Positions 46,601 to 54,719 are shown, counted from the first letter of the stretch. The stretch is 64,000 bases of DNA from Nemertoderma westbladi (GCA_032718475.1 JAUCBJ010007105.1:1-64000); one strand, 5' to 3'. Notes: a model not told the origin generated them from the sequence alone. Numbers and translations are program-made.

Positions 46601-47624
46601 GACATCGGACAGCTACGATGTATCTCTCGTTACTTCAAGAGCTAGAACAATGCCATTGAAGTATATGACTGTACCTCGTGGGGAGCTGCAAGCCGGGACG
46701 ATATCCACCGATATTGTCAGTCTAGTTCAACGCGAGCTGGAGGCTAACTTGAAGGTCACATATTGGACGGATGCGACGTTGGTACTTTGGTACATAAACA
46801 ACGAAACATTCGAGTTCAAGACTTTCGTAGCCAACAGACGGGCTGAAATACTAGACCGGTCGCTCAAACAAGATTGGCGTCACTGTCCAGGGAAGCTGAA
46901 CCCAGCTGACATCGCGTCACGGGGGATGCAACCACTTGACTTTTGTAAACCGGACAATAAATCCTTTTGGTTTAGAGGACCCGATTTCCTACAGCGACCA
47001 TCAGACGAATGGCCACCGTTATTCGACGCGACAACCAACACCATACCAGAGGGTGCCGAGATAAAACTCGACAAGGTTGTCAAGTCTAAAGCGAAAGCCA
47101 ACGCCAAGGTCAAGAGGAAAAAAGGACGGACGAAATCTGATGACCTGGACGCCAGACCTGACATTACGCCAGACGTCTCGCCAGACACTCGACCAGACGC
47201 TTGTACGAATCCTTCGCCGGATGTTCCGCGGGAGATTTCACCAGACGTTTCGCCGGATTGTTCACCAGATTACTCGCCAGATTATTCACCAGAAGAGATA
47301 CCAGATTGTTCTCCGGATTGTTCGCCAGATTGTTTGATGGAACTCTCGACAGAATGTCTACCGGACGTCTCACCAGACTGTTCACCAGACATCTCGACCG
47401 ACTGTCCACCAGACTTTGAACCAGACTTTCTGACGGAAGTTACGCTAGACAGACTTTGGGACCGACGACCGGACATTTCGCCGGATGTTCCGCGCTATGT
47501 CTCACCAGACGTCTCACCAGACTGTTCACCAGACGCTTCGCCAGACTGTCTACTAGACACTCCATTAGAAGACCCATTGGAGCGGACTTTTAGAGACGTA
47601 CCTAAAGAGGTGAGGTCTCTATAG
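40692..47624 (+). CDS. BEL Gag-protease-RT-RNase H polyprotein, intact
   Basis: ATG-started, 2310 codons, no stop. Residues about 280-440 form a long Gln/Glu/Arg-rich coiled coil. About 780-1000 is a DUF1759-like gag block (FSGNAKHWR through SIIEDLCRG). C-x2-C fingers begin at 1015 and the CCHC knuckle CWRCMKPGHVRKDC at 1054. The protease aspartate is D1185 (ILDSASSHSYV, DSA instead of the usual DSG/DTG). RT: VVNDCAALYQG, FTCDVEAMFHQV, YVDD at 1772-1775. RNase H: FSDASKDGLG with D1954, then a WTDATLVLWYIN block. From about 2157 to 2295 a Ser-Pro-Asp repeat tail follows, unusual for Pol. Hairpin repeats encode GRLASLP, KACEPT and EGSRAY segments. It would assemble particles and reverse-transcribe the element. 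Confidence 0.95.
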   Translation: MSDTPHSTRYPPTDYDSCDPDRSTVDEPRRRTRDSTDVTPLASPVPRTEIPETATRGDGRIEDFLTVPQTRSREPDMVSSTGSQENVIRSIGGHMAQITRNLGEGFRVLRELTAPMSRYEFYTLQVRIESRVHASVDKLKGLHELAELRGDNFTQVTIVDKLVSARESLIQFKSVIRLAQQEQFDQLLGESVSDALLQPEEEEELYCLDGRLETLTNFLRRCGVPIDEPEVEPRGTTEVLTTEGSRAYQHPPLDRSFVSVRSDVGNVGDVSRTASGITRQQQEVARRQQVAEEEARHQMAQIAIEGEKQRREDEARIAQLKAQAEFEASEMRRLEEDLARQKAASDARAKLEARQINARLAIQEAELAAQQQDADRREREMQLQFELNRRSRETANAQADLELDARDRSMRSRTGHDLSALDRMEARYRGIQKRIEEGSVGAIDRGEEFVEDYCKRFPQVIPMLKPTTPIKPVFVTKPKEITPVRPTQGSRFVVTEIPQPRATSSPILAGNITSPPTVSRSLLVERDEPAFMTVKQVSKPLQVKPVTCCANPVIYKPTVELNSDVFTRPLTQCLTRPTTSWKACEPTEQRGAVDPRPRRTRPRIIRRTRTRQPPYPDDSDSSSDSESTEREIFRTGAAAAADYKQEERSTNPYIDNPPRETPQQKPTLQPAEAISTNRLAEIMRPVADRLAQIEERLEAQPSDRSRTSVELEQPRQHRPPRREQETRRTPTHREDDPVNNSYRRTTRGRERLDDATEQGRGQLDLVSEIAKFAARHGLPAQQPPKFSGNAKHWRTLVDYVESQIAKCAFTSTEKFNYLLQVLSGEPKRLAETFIGVPDAFELAYDRLYSIYGGNVAMAKSIIEDLCRGGNISRPIDLLRLADEIKNAIGTLRSIGQLEYANAPTVLIRIIGRLHHRLRREWRRIEYQREEAGGLLKHTDVYQLISREAVIETRSNYTDHHIAAEGITVSAPNRTKPFPTNAKAVTYATPTETSKVLTPIGTTQPRQQLPADFVGCSYCERNGRNHSGHKLRACRAFKELGIEERRLQIRSLDSCWRCMKPGHVRKDCPSDDTCSLCGRNHDALLHTTSHTPTRRFRREHPDKAARCDALYKERAPREIRTFYTDCMDQSGSSDEDEEEDDTFYVHAGEEQPSITLLTQNQLKGFSVIPIKITGTRGSKRIYAILDSASSHSYVDEQVADVVTDLSQGKTAQYTVSSMHGKRAIPVTRVKLTLDTLLSKAEHSKEERSLLPVRNLTFAATKDFSNLLGPVPEQSPEDRKYFRHLGIPECPVNYRSIAMLIGTDQFNLHQVWETRPSVITAGNPYACRTPIGWYTRAPIRSLEVSDQEDDVLSTCSLLTNTIDNSPSHSCGPIVRTALRQTCVTNADATDTDVTDLDTTIRTSDLQLLAVDQVVLTTEDLRVVAVDDSMNEDFGRLVSLPKNPKVIDPTHQASTPVVDLGRLASLPIDQEVVKPPHDNSTPTSDTGRLASLPDTLTLATAADEDVDEDHGAVQAALDRLLTERTIQWLEQDSAEPGSYETAMSEQEKRSLNIMRDTIRQTANGHYEVGMLWRNGQPKLVNNYPLALRRLKSIRQRLLRDEMAHMQYNTQLQTYLQKGYAIRMLNPEVTTEQTYYLPHHFVRHPDKPGKVRVVNDCAALYQGMSMNSELMDGPNMNNYLMGVLMRFRQRKVAFTCDVEAMFHQVKALERDRDSLRFLWYPDGNLQLPPETYQMQVRVFGARDSPNCTMYALKQTALDRRDQFDPEVVRTVERDFYVDDGLKSCDTLERATTVAHQLQDCLAEGGFHLTKFASNEPELVNSFDPTDRSGGDLDLDLEPLPTTKVLGLSWDPNTDNFRVRVRSNDQTRPLTKRTCLSTMSRLYDPLCFISPVILHARIILRSIWQAGLEWDDPIPEKLAERWRDWEAQLTFLQDYTIPRVYFPLQTTFPADLELHSFSDASKDGLGVTLYLRRQVTSDSYDVSLVTSRARTMPLKYMTVPRGELQAGTISTDIVSLVQRELEANLKVTYWTDATLVLWYINNETFEFKTFVANRRAEILDRSLKQDWRHCPGKLNPADIASRGMQPLDFCKPDNKSFWFRGPDFLQRPSDEWPPLFDATTNTIPEGAEIKLDKVVKSKAKANAKVKRKKGRTKSDDLDARPDITPDVSPDTRPDACTNPSPDVPREISPDVSPDCSPDYSPDYSPEEIPDCSPDCSPDCLMELSTECLPDVSPDCSPDISTDCPPDFEPDFLTEVTLDRLWDRRPDISPDVPRYVSPDVSPDCSPDASPDCLLDTPLEDPLERTFRDVPKEVRSL
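41417..41436 (+). repeat. Hairpin repeat 1 (gag)
   Basis: GGAAGGCTCGCGAGCCTACC. The T9C change makes the inner 12 bases a perfect palindrome. Read in the frame giving EGSRAY. Confidence 0.9.
42433..42452 (+). repeat. Hairpin repeat 2 (gag)
   Basis: Consensus GGAAGGCTTGCGAGCCTACC, read in the frame giving KACEPT. Confidence 0.95.
44985..45004 (+). repeat. Hairpin repeat 3 (before RT)
   Basis: One loop change (C11T); codes GRLVSLP. First of three copies exactly 78 bp apart. Confidence 0.95.
45063..45082 (+). repeat. Hairpin repeat 4 (before RT)
   Basis: Consensus; codes GRLASLP. The 78-bp unit around it is itself repeated. Confidence 0.95.
45141..45160 (+). repeat. Hairpin repeat 5 (before RT)
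   Basis: Consensus; codes GRLASLP. Downstream of it the 78-bp periodicity ends. Confidence 0.95.
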
Positions 47625-48821
47625 GGGTGCGTCTAACAGGCGGCGGCAGACTCGTGAGGGTCTGGGGGCACGCTAAATCTAAATATAGTGCTAGGGAGTC
47701 ACTGAAGGCCCTCGTGTCTAACGAACCATGAATTGCCATGGTGCCGTGGTACCGTCTAGTCGGCCTGTTGCCGTACTGCCAGTCCTGTACACAGTAGGGG
47801 TGGTGGCATGGCGTGATTTGTGGTTCATGTGGTGTGAACTATGTTTTGTATGTGGGCGATCAGTGGCAGTTTGCTTGGGGCTTGGATGGTTCCATTGACC
47901 GTCAGCTGTTCCGTTTTTTTGATACTATATGTTATTGTCTCCATGTTCAGTTGATTGGTCTTTGGTGGCATTGGAAAAACCGTCGGGTCTTGAGTTTTCT
48001 GTTGCTGTGGGTACGTGAGTACACGTGATTGTATGTGTGGCCACTGCGAGTGGGTATGGGAACCCTTGCCAGTTGGACAAGACGCCGCTGGTATTAGTAG
48101 GACCATATCTCTACTGCGCCCCAGCATACTTTGTGCACACAAAGTTATTTTACCCTGTCAGTAAAATAAGGTACTCTCGACTTGGTGGTTGGTCGATACA
48201 ATTTGTCCCCTCTGATTTGTCTTTCTCGATTTTGACCCCGATTTTGTCTTTCCCGATTTTGTCTTCTGTGTGTGCATGGTATGTGTCAGATTTTGTGTTT
48301 ACCGTAGTGTACTTGATTTCGTGAACATCTGTTGAGTACACGTGTACAGGACGGGTAAGTGGTTACTTGTTCCTAGCTTTCGAGCTAGTCAGTATTGTTG
48401 AGGAACGGTGTCCCTTCAATACTGCCGGCGAGGCAGGTGAAAACGTGTCAATATTCCATGTTGGGTAGCGCAAGCCCACGTGGGACAAGACCGTCGGTTA
48501 GGCCCAAGGGCGACCTTGGTGCTCGATCGCTATCGACTGGTCCACCTGCCGGTTGACTCTTTGTTATACTTTGAGTTGGCTCAATGTACAGTCAGGCCAC
48601 AGTAAGTTGACAGTAGCCGCCCATCTGGCTACACGTTCGACGAGCTGTGCTGGTGTGATCGGGGGACCGAAAACAGAACCCGGGAAGCATCGGGCCACCC
48701 TGCGGCCCGGTTATGTCTAAACGACTGATAGAAATGTCAGTCGGACTGGCCCCCAGGGTGGTGGAAACACGTCCGCCTTAGTGGGTGCGCCTCGGGGAGG
48801 AGCCCAGAAGGACGAAAGTGA
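47625..48821 (+). other. 1.2-kb non-ORF spacer between RNase H and integrase
   Basis: Starts after the tag at 47622-47624. Many stops in all frames. A gag-gtgagg donor-like word sits at 47607-47612, just before the stop. The integrase frame is in the same register as gag-pol, but no acceptor that keeps the phase is obvious. It contains G+C-rich inverted words such as gcaagcccacgtggg near 48470. Confidence 0.6.
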
Positions 48822-50645
48822 CCAAATTTGACTTCTTTGGACGACAGAGTTGTGGCCACAGGGATTACACTCCGCTCGAAGAAGGTACTTGACTTACCTA
48901 CAGGTAAAGTGGTGACTAAGGTTAGGAAGCTTACAGGCTCACAGGAACACACTGACACTGTAGAGTTGAAACCATTACTGCCAGTCGACACATTAGGTGC
49001 GGACGGCAAAGGTAAGACCGTAGAGATTGACGTACTTGGGGACTCAGACAAACCTACCGGAAGGCCCGTGGGCCTACCAAGTCCAGACAAGTATCCACAC
49101 TACGACTACACCTTACCCGATGACGTCACTAACACTTACGTTGACAGGATAGTGAACCTAACTAGATCATGGACTGACGCGTGCCGCAAGTTAGCATGGC
49201 TCAAACGATTGAGACAATATGCCAGAGGCAAACGCGACTTTCCTAGAAGACTTACCTTAAAGGAAATTGAACACTGTGAAGTTGATATCATTCGACATTA
49301 TCAATTGCGATATTTCGCACGAGAGTTCACAGCGATCAAACAAGGTAAACAGATTAAGTCTTCACCGATTTTGAGTTGGAGTCCGATTATTTACCGGGGC
49401 TTACTTTGTCACAAGTCCAGACTCCAAAACATCGACTTTGCACTTGACTTTAGGTATCCTATCATCATACCGCAACACCATGAGTTACAGCGCGCTATGA
49501 TACTGGACGCACATGTACAACTCAAACACGTAGGTAGACACCACTGTCTATCATACTTACGCTCGAGGTTTGTACTGATTAGACCTAGTAAGGCACTGAG
49601 TTCAGTAACACGGAACTGTATTATTTGTAAGAAGGTGCACGCGAGGATAGGACACCAAGAAATGAGTGAACTACCATTAGCTAGATTACAGGCATTTAGA
49701 CCCCCTTTCACTGAGACAGGGATAGACTGTTTTGGACCCATAATCGCGAAACGCGGAAGGGTACAGGTAAAACGTTGGGGATTGATCTTCACTTGCATGG
49801 CCAGCAGAGCTGTCCATATAGAGCGAGTGACAGACTTGTCCACCAATGCCTTTATCCTAGCCTTACGGCGATTTATCGCTAGACGTGGATTGGTCAAATC
49901 CATATACTGCGACCAAGGGACAAACTTTGTGGGTGCACGGAACGAGATAACCAGAGCTTTGAGAAAATTGGACCAAAACCAGATTTCCGAGGAACTACGT
50001 CCTCACCGTATTGTTTGGTTTTTCAACACTCCAGACAGTCCGTGGAGAGGCGGCGTTTGGGAAAGGCTGATTGGCTCAATAAAGACAGCTATGGCTAAAG
50101 TAGTACCGACGCAACACATCTTGACAGACGACCAACTGACGACGTTACTAATAGAAATCGAAGCAATCTTAAATACCAGACCGATCGCTTTGATCCCAGA
50201 CAATAACGACGTACGGTTTGCCTTGACACCAGCGCACCTGCTTATGCAGGCGCCGACGACATTGTTGCCCATTTCGGTACCCGTTGATAGTGACGGATAC
50301 GGCAACAAGGCTTGGAAAATCACTCTATTACTTGCAAATAAATTCTGGGAAATATGGCAGAAATATTATTTGCCCTCTATTTCGACCAGAACCTCTTGGT
50401 ATCTAAATACCCGATGTTTAAGACGTGGTGACCATGTCTTATTGGCTGAAGCTAATCTGAGAAGACGGTTTTGGCTGACTGGAGTCATTTTGACCACGCA
50501 CCCTACATCTGGTGTAGTGAGGACAGTTACTGTACGGACTATCGACGGACGTACCGTAGATAGGCCTGTACAACGTCTCGTACTCCTTGAGGAGACTAGA
50601 AACGAGACGGGAGACTACAAATCTCCACCCAATATTAGTAAATAG
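48822..50645 (+). CDS. BEL integrase, separate open frame without ATG start
   Basis: The frame opens after tga at 48819-48821. The first codon listed (48828) is TTG and the first ATG falls more than 200 codons in, inside the integrase domain, so expression must use splicing, recoding or a non-AUG start. It has an N-terminal His/Cys zinc site (AHVQLKHVGRHHC, then CIICK). The catalytic triad, numbered from 48828, is D300 (TGIDCFGPI), D362 (YCDQGTNF) and E412 (WRGGVWERL). A DUF5641-like C-terminus follows (RGDHVLLAEANLRRRFWLTG). It would insert the cDNA into chromosomes. It carries hairpin repeat 6 near its start. Confidence 0.93.
   Translation, partial: PNLTSLDDRVVATGITLRSKKVLDLPTGKVVTKVRKLTGSQEHTDTVELKPLLPVDTLGADGKGKTVEIDVLGDSDKPTGRPVGLPSPDKYPHYDYTLPDDVTNTYVDRIVNLTRSWTDACRKLAWLKRLRQYARGKRDFPRRLTLKEIEHCEVDIIRHYQLRYFAREFTAIKQGKQIKSSPILSWSPIIYRGLLCHKSRLQNIDFALDFRYPIIIPQHHELQRAMILDAHVQLKHVGRHHCLSYLRSRFVLIRPSKALSSVTRNCIICKKVHARIGHQEMSELPLARLQAFRPPFTETGIDCFGPIIAKRGRVQVKRWGLIFTCMASRAVHIERVTDLSTNAFILALRRFIARRGLVKSIYCDQGTNFVGARNEITRALRKLDQNQISEELRPHRIVWFFNTPDSPWRGGVWERLIGSIKTAMAKVVPTQHILTDDQLTTLLIEIEAILNTRPIALIPDNNDVRFALTPAHLLMQAPTTLLPISVPVDSDGYGNKAWKITLLLANKFWEIWQKYYLPSISTRTSWYLNTRCLRRGDHVLLAEANLRRRFWLTGVILTTHPTSGVVRTVTVRTIDGRTVDRPVQRLVLLEETRNETGDYKSPPNISK
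49059..49078 (+). repeat. Hairpin repeat 6 (integrase frame), compensated
   Basis: GGAAGGCCCGTGGGCCTACC. T8 became C and its partner A13 became G, so the stem is kept. Codes GRPVGLP. Confidence 0.9.
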
Positions 50646-51434
50646 ATGTGGGACCTTGGTTGGCCGCCACATAGACCTACTGTATTTTAGTTATTTGTAT
50701 TTGTATTACTGTACGTGCATTTGTAATCCTCTTCACTGTAGATAGAGACAGCGGTGGAATTCCATTGTCTTTATACGTGAACATGGAGGGTAGTACCCTT
50801 ATGTATCACATAGGAGCGGGATTGTGTGTACAGTAGGAATGGAATTCCACTTGGAACCCACAAGTGAGACAATTTTTCAAAAATTATTAGACAAATCCAT
50901 TTGTTTGGATTTAAATTTAAGAAAAACGATTCTCCAGTGAAAGCAAATTCTAGAATACAGCTAGATAAAATTAAAATTGGGGAGGACAAGAGCGGATGGA
51001 AGGCTTGCGAGCCTACCGATAAATTTTTTTTGGAAAAAGAAAATCGGCCTTGTTCTACGTAGTCGTGTCTACTATTATTTTGACCAATTAATTCTCGACT
51101 GCACTATTTTCTTGGGAAACGTAGTTTGGGAAATTAAAAGGTGAGTATTTTAGACTCGCGGCTAGTTTACCCGGAATTCGTTTTTTATCGGCACATTTTT
51201 GGATTAGGAGCCAGTGCGAAATCACGCGAACCCGAAGTCATTAGGCAAAATGGGTTGGGGTTTAGAGCAGAGTTGAGCCAAAAGCCGACAAACTCTAAGT
51301 CACCTCACATCTAACCTCTGTTTGTGCTTCCTCTAGTAGAAACACTATTATCAAAGATCCACGCAGGAATAGGAGCACCAGGCGCCGTTCAACCGATATG
51401 GGGCCAAAACTTTAACCTGTTTGGAGTGGAGAGT
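50646..51434 (+). other. Non-coding region between integrase and ORF3
   Basis: Contains hairpin repeat 7 and, near its end, a strong acceptor-like tttgtgcttcctctag at 51321-51336. No protein motif. Confidence 0.55.
50998..51017 (+). repeat. Hairpin repeat 7 (non-coding)
   Basis: Consensus sequence outside any accepted ORF, followed by gataaa and a T run. Confidence 0.95.
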
Positions 51435-51929
51435 ATGGCTAGGAGTACAGCCAAGCTTGCTAAATCCAAGGCGGATCCAAACGTCACGCGACAGCGATTG
51501 GACGCTTATAACAAAACAGCGGAGGAGTTACGCGCGGAGTTCAAAGCGTTGTACCCCTACGATGCGTTATGCGACGCCAGCGACGTTTGCGAGAACCCCG
51601 AGCTGATATTAGCCAAACCACCAAAGTCTGCGTTACCAAGAAGGCGGTCGTTTCATCTCCCGTCGTCCCCTTTCCTAGCGTTTTGGAACCACCGACAACT
51701 CGACGCCGAAGTCCGAGCCCAGTTCGACCTCGACCACCACCCAATCGCAATAGAGGACGTGGACGAGCCCGCTCAGCGAAGGAATAGGAAGCGAGTGGAA
51801 GGAAGGCTTGCGAGCCTACCGATTTGGATATTATATTTGGATATTATATTTGGGTATTTATATCGGACGTTGGGTTTGGAAGAACGAGATATGGAAAGGA
51901 AGGCTTGCGAGCCTACCGTTAGCAATTGA
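51435..51929 (+). CDS. BEL third frame (ORF3), unrecognised
   Basis: The open frame runs from 51324 (GTG), with the first ATG at 51435, giving 164 codons: ARSTAKLAKSKAD, TAEELRAEFKALYPYDA, then a Pro/Arg-rich and acidic part. From about 51610 another frame (to 51787) looks more natural, Pro/Ser/Arg-rich ending RNRGRGRARS, which hints at a frameshift in the copy or overlapping use. The end contains hairpin repeats 8 and 9 in two different frames. No envelope-like signal peptide or transmembrane helix is seen. It might be a spliced accessory protein or a fossil. Confidence 0.4.
   Translation: MARSTAKLAKSKADPNVTRQRLDAYNKTAEELRAEFKALYPYDALCDASDVCENPELILAKPPKSALPRRRSFHLPSSPFLAFWNHRQLDAEVRAQFDLDHHPIAIEDVDEPAQRRNRKRVEGRLASLPIWILYLDIIFGYLYRTLGLEERDMERKACEPTVSN
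51801..51820 (+). repeat. Hairpin repeat 8 (ORF3)
   Basis: Consensus; codes GRLASLP in ORF3. Followed by two ttggatattatat words. Confidence 0.95.
51898..51917 (+). repeat. Hairpin repeat 9 (end of ORF3)
   Basis: Consensus, 97 bp after repeat 8; codes KACEPT just before the ORF3 stop. Confidence 0.95.
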
Positions 51930-52384
51930 TGCTCAGGAGAATATATCCAGACCAGCAGGACGAACTTTTCAGTTCGTCAGGAGGACATTATTGAAAGTTA
52001 TTAGCGCATTATGTTTATATTAAATTTGGACTGATTTAATTTGGTGAAGGTTTATTATGTATATTTACAATATATAAAGATTTATCGAAAGAGTTTGATT
52101 TATTTGTTCGATTTGTTTGATTTATTTGTTCTGATTTGTTTATTTGCTTATATTGATAACCGAAAGCCTTTTTTTTGTATTTTAGGCACTAAAGTTAATT
52201 CGTAAATTTGTATTTGTATGTACGATCGATTGTATTTACGCCGTATCTGCAATATTAAGTATGCAATGATTAGATAGTGATTATATTTTATATTTTAGGC
52301 CCTACCAGTAAATTTAGAAATAGTTTGTAGATATTTTATATTTGATTGGTGAAAACAGTCTTACTTACTGTTTTCATGGAGCGG
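51930..52384 (+). other. BEL 3' untranslated region before the LTR
   Basis: AT-rich, with repeated ttgatttatttgtt words. A short purine stretch ggagcgg abuts the 3' LTR and is the best polypurine-tract candidate. Confidence 0.6.
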
Positions 52385-54687
52385 TGATGAATTATTTCAC
52401 TATAAGGTAGCATTTGTAGTTTAACTTTAACGTAAAAACTTTTGAAAATCCGACGTATTTGGATTAAATTACAGTAATGTAATATGCCTATTCATATTTG
52501 TACACATAAAACCCTTAGGTACTCTCGTGGCGTAGTGGTCAGATGGTTAAGGCGTTGGTTACATTACGTAGGTTACGAGTTCGAATCCCAGTCGGGAAAT
52601 TTGTATTTTGGGGCCATTTATTTTCGTGTGGTGCTAATTGGTAGGCCAATGAGAAGCGTACAGCGTAGCGAATGATGAGCCAGGCCAATCATAGGGCATA
52701 AATTATCTTATTGCTCAAATGTGAGGCAGTGGAAAATTCTGTTAGGATTCCATGTCCCAGATTAGTGTAAGGGCTGGACTGCGTTGAACGATGAGCTGGG
52801 CCAATCATAGGGCACGAAGCACTTCATTGCTCAATTGTGAAGCTGTGGAAATTTCTGTTTAGTTTCCATGTGCAATTTCTAGTATAAAAGGCCGGTTTGC
52901 CTTCGGTTATCACGTTATTATCACCTTATGTTATGTCACTTCTTAGCACTTTGTAAAACTCTTACTTTAGTTTCCATTTAGTTTATTTCGGTTTCTTGTT
53001 GAAACTTTATTTGATAAATCCTTTTGTAAAACTGTAAATATACTGCAATTTCCTGACATGTTTTCTTTTGGTCCGACTTCGGGACAGCCGAACACCAGGG
53101 AGATGGCAGCCTAGACCGTTAGGCCGTAAGCAACGCAGGGAAGGGATGTCCACAACACGCTAGCGCCCACATTTGGATTGACCGCGCACCCCCTTTGCCC
53201 CTTCGAAATGCTCAACTTGCTATGCAGCGCCCGCTTTGTGAGAAAGGTAAGACTTTGTTCGACGCCCTTGCCCGCCGTAAGACCTATAGATCAGGGTAAG
53301 CGTGACACCGCACTGGACGCCGCAAATTTAGGATCAAATAATTATATCCAGACACCCCCCCTTTGTCAAGTCCTACGAACCCCTGGGTTAACCTGTACTT
53401 CCTACAGGTGCGAACTATTGCCATTCGTCAGTACGCGAGTACATATTAGGTACGGACAGCATATGTTCCATAATTTAGTGAGTCGTAGCACTGACTGTTT
53501 GGTACCGGTTCGCTTTGTAGAACGTACATTAGTACCCCCCCCCCCCCCCCCCCCTGTCTGGAGTTAGCTATTTGATCAGGCAAGGAGCATTTCTGCTACC
53601 GGCACACTGCTTGGCCTAGGGAGGTTTATTAATATCCTACCGCGCCTTGCCACGTACTGATAGGTATTGCTGCTAACTACCGCAGCAACAAAGTTCTAGA
53701 ATTAAATTAGTATACCAGATCAGCTAACGTACGGTAGCGATTAACCCTTATTCTTATCTTACAACCAGAATCTGGTATTAGTGCCGATCACGGGTGTAGT
53801 TACTAACACTGTGGTTGCCCATTGGGTTGTGGATAGGAAGGAGAGAGCTTTGACGTCATTCGTGAGTATAAAGTTCTACAAACGCGACTAGTTTATTTTA
53901 GTAGCTAGCGCACGGTATCATTTTAGTCAGAAAATCACTAAAACCTAGTAAAAGGAATTACACGAAATTGTTTTATTTGTAACACACCCACACACACACA
54001 CCCACACACACACGCCCTAAAACATATCGCCCTTAAAGTTCTACTAGCTATAGCGTACTATACATTACGTTAGGTGGAAATTATTTGTATTTGTAAAATT
54101 AGGATCTGATTTGATTGCGGCAAGATAAGGAGTATTTCACTTTCGTTATTAAACTGTTGTTTGTCTGGACAACGGTATTGTTACATTTAGGCCTGACCCT
54201 TTAGACTGATTTCGTACAGGGGGATCAGTTATCGTTACATTTAGGCACGACCCCTTTTCGACTGATTTAGGACTGTCAGTGTTGTTACGCTAGGTCTGTT
54301 AACCCACTAGCTCGTATATAAACCATATAAATCACACCGCGGCAAGTTACTGTATTTAGGACTGTCAGTGATAGTTAGGATTCGCTGCGCGGGGATTGTT
54401 TTCCCGTGAGTTTGGTCTGTTACTGTAACTGTACATCTGCCTCACCGGTTAGAGGACAGGTATCCTTCTGTCTAGTACGTAGGCATTAGACCCGCTCACG
54501 TACATAGAATAGATACAAGGCTCTGTTCCTCGCCAGTAGTCGTTTGTGTACTATATCTGTTTGTTTAGATATCCTGGACTGGGATTTGTTGTCAGATACT
54601 GTACAAGCCCGTATACATTACTAGAGTCTCATAGTAAGATACATCGTTACTAGGATCTGGTAAGCGGTATACTACTGGACCCTTACA
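52385..54687 (+). repeat. 3' LTR, 2303 bp
   Basis: Begins TGATGAATTATTTCACTATA and ends CCCTTACA. It carries the same tRNA-like boxes, the 116-bp U3 repeats and the TATA box as the 5' copy. 16 bp longer, through a CA-rich 14-bp gain near 53995 and a poly-C run of 20 (53537-53556). Confidence 0.95.
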
Positions 54688-54692
54688 GTGTA
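54688..54692. repeat. Target-site duplication of the BEL element, right
   Basis: gtgta directly after the CA that ends the 3' LTR. Confidence 0.9.
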
Positions 54693-54719
54693 ACTTAATG
54701 AAAATTCAAATCGTGACAT

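Larger units (their letters stand above)
37469..54687 (+). mobile_element. Full-length BEL/Pao LTR retrotransposon (17.2 kb)
   Basis: Two long terminal repeats (TG...CA) flank an internal region with gag-protease-RT-RNase H, then integrase, then a small third frame. The BEL/Pao assignment rests on the protein order (protease before RT, integrase last), a DUF1759-like gag block, a CCHC knuckle followed by CSLCGRNHDALLH, YVDD in the RT, and the DUF5641-like C-terminus of the integrase. The 5-bp target duplication fits the group. No clear tRNA primer-binding site is visible after 39755, and the purine tract before 52385 (ggagcgg) is short. Confidence 0.95.

Noticed and set aside
47607-48904. Intron joining gag-pol to integrase (donor 47610, acceptor after cag at 48903)
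   Set aside because: The donor cuts between codons while this acceptor opens at the second codon position, so the join is out of frame. No better acceptor was obvious by eye.
40605-50323. Minus-strand ORFs across the BEL coding region
   Set aside because: Shadows of the gag-pol and integrase frames with no motifs of their own.
51324-51929. Envelope gene in ORF3
   Set aside because: No signal peptide, no transmembrane helix and no glycoprotein-like Cys pattern.
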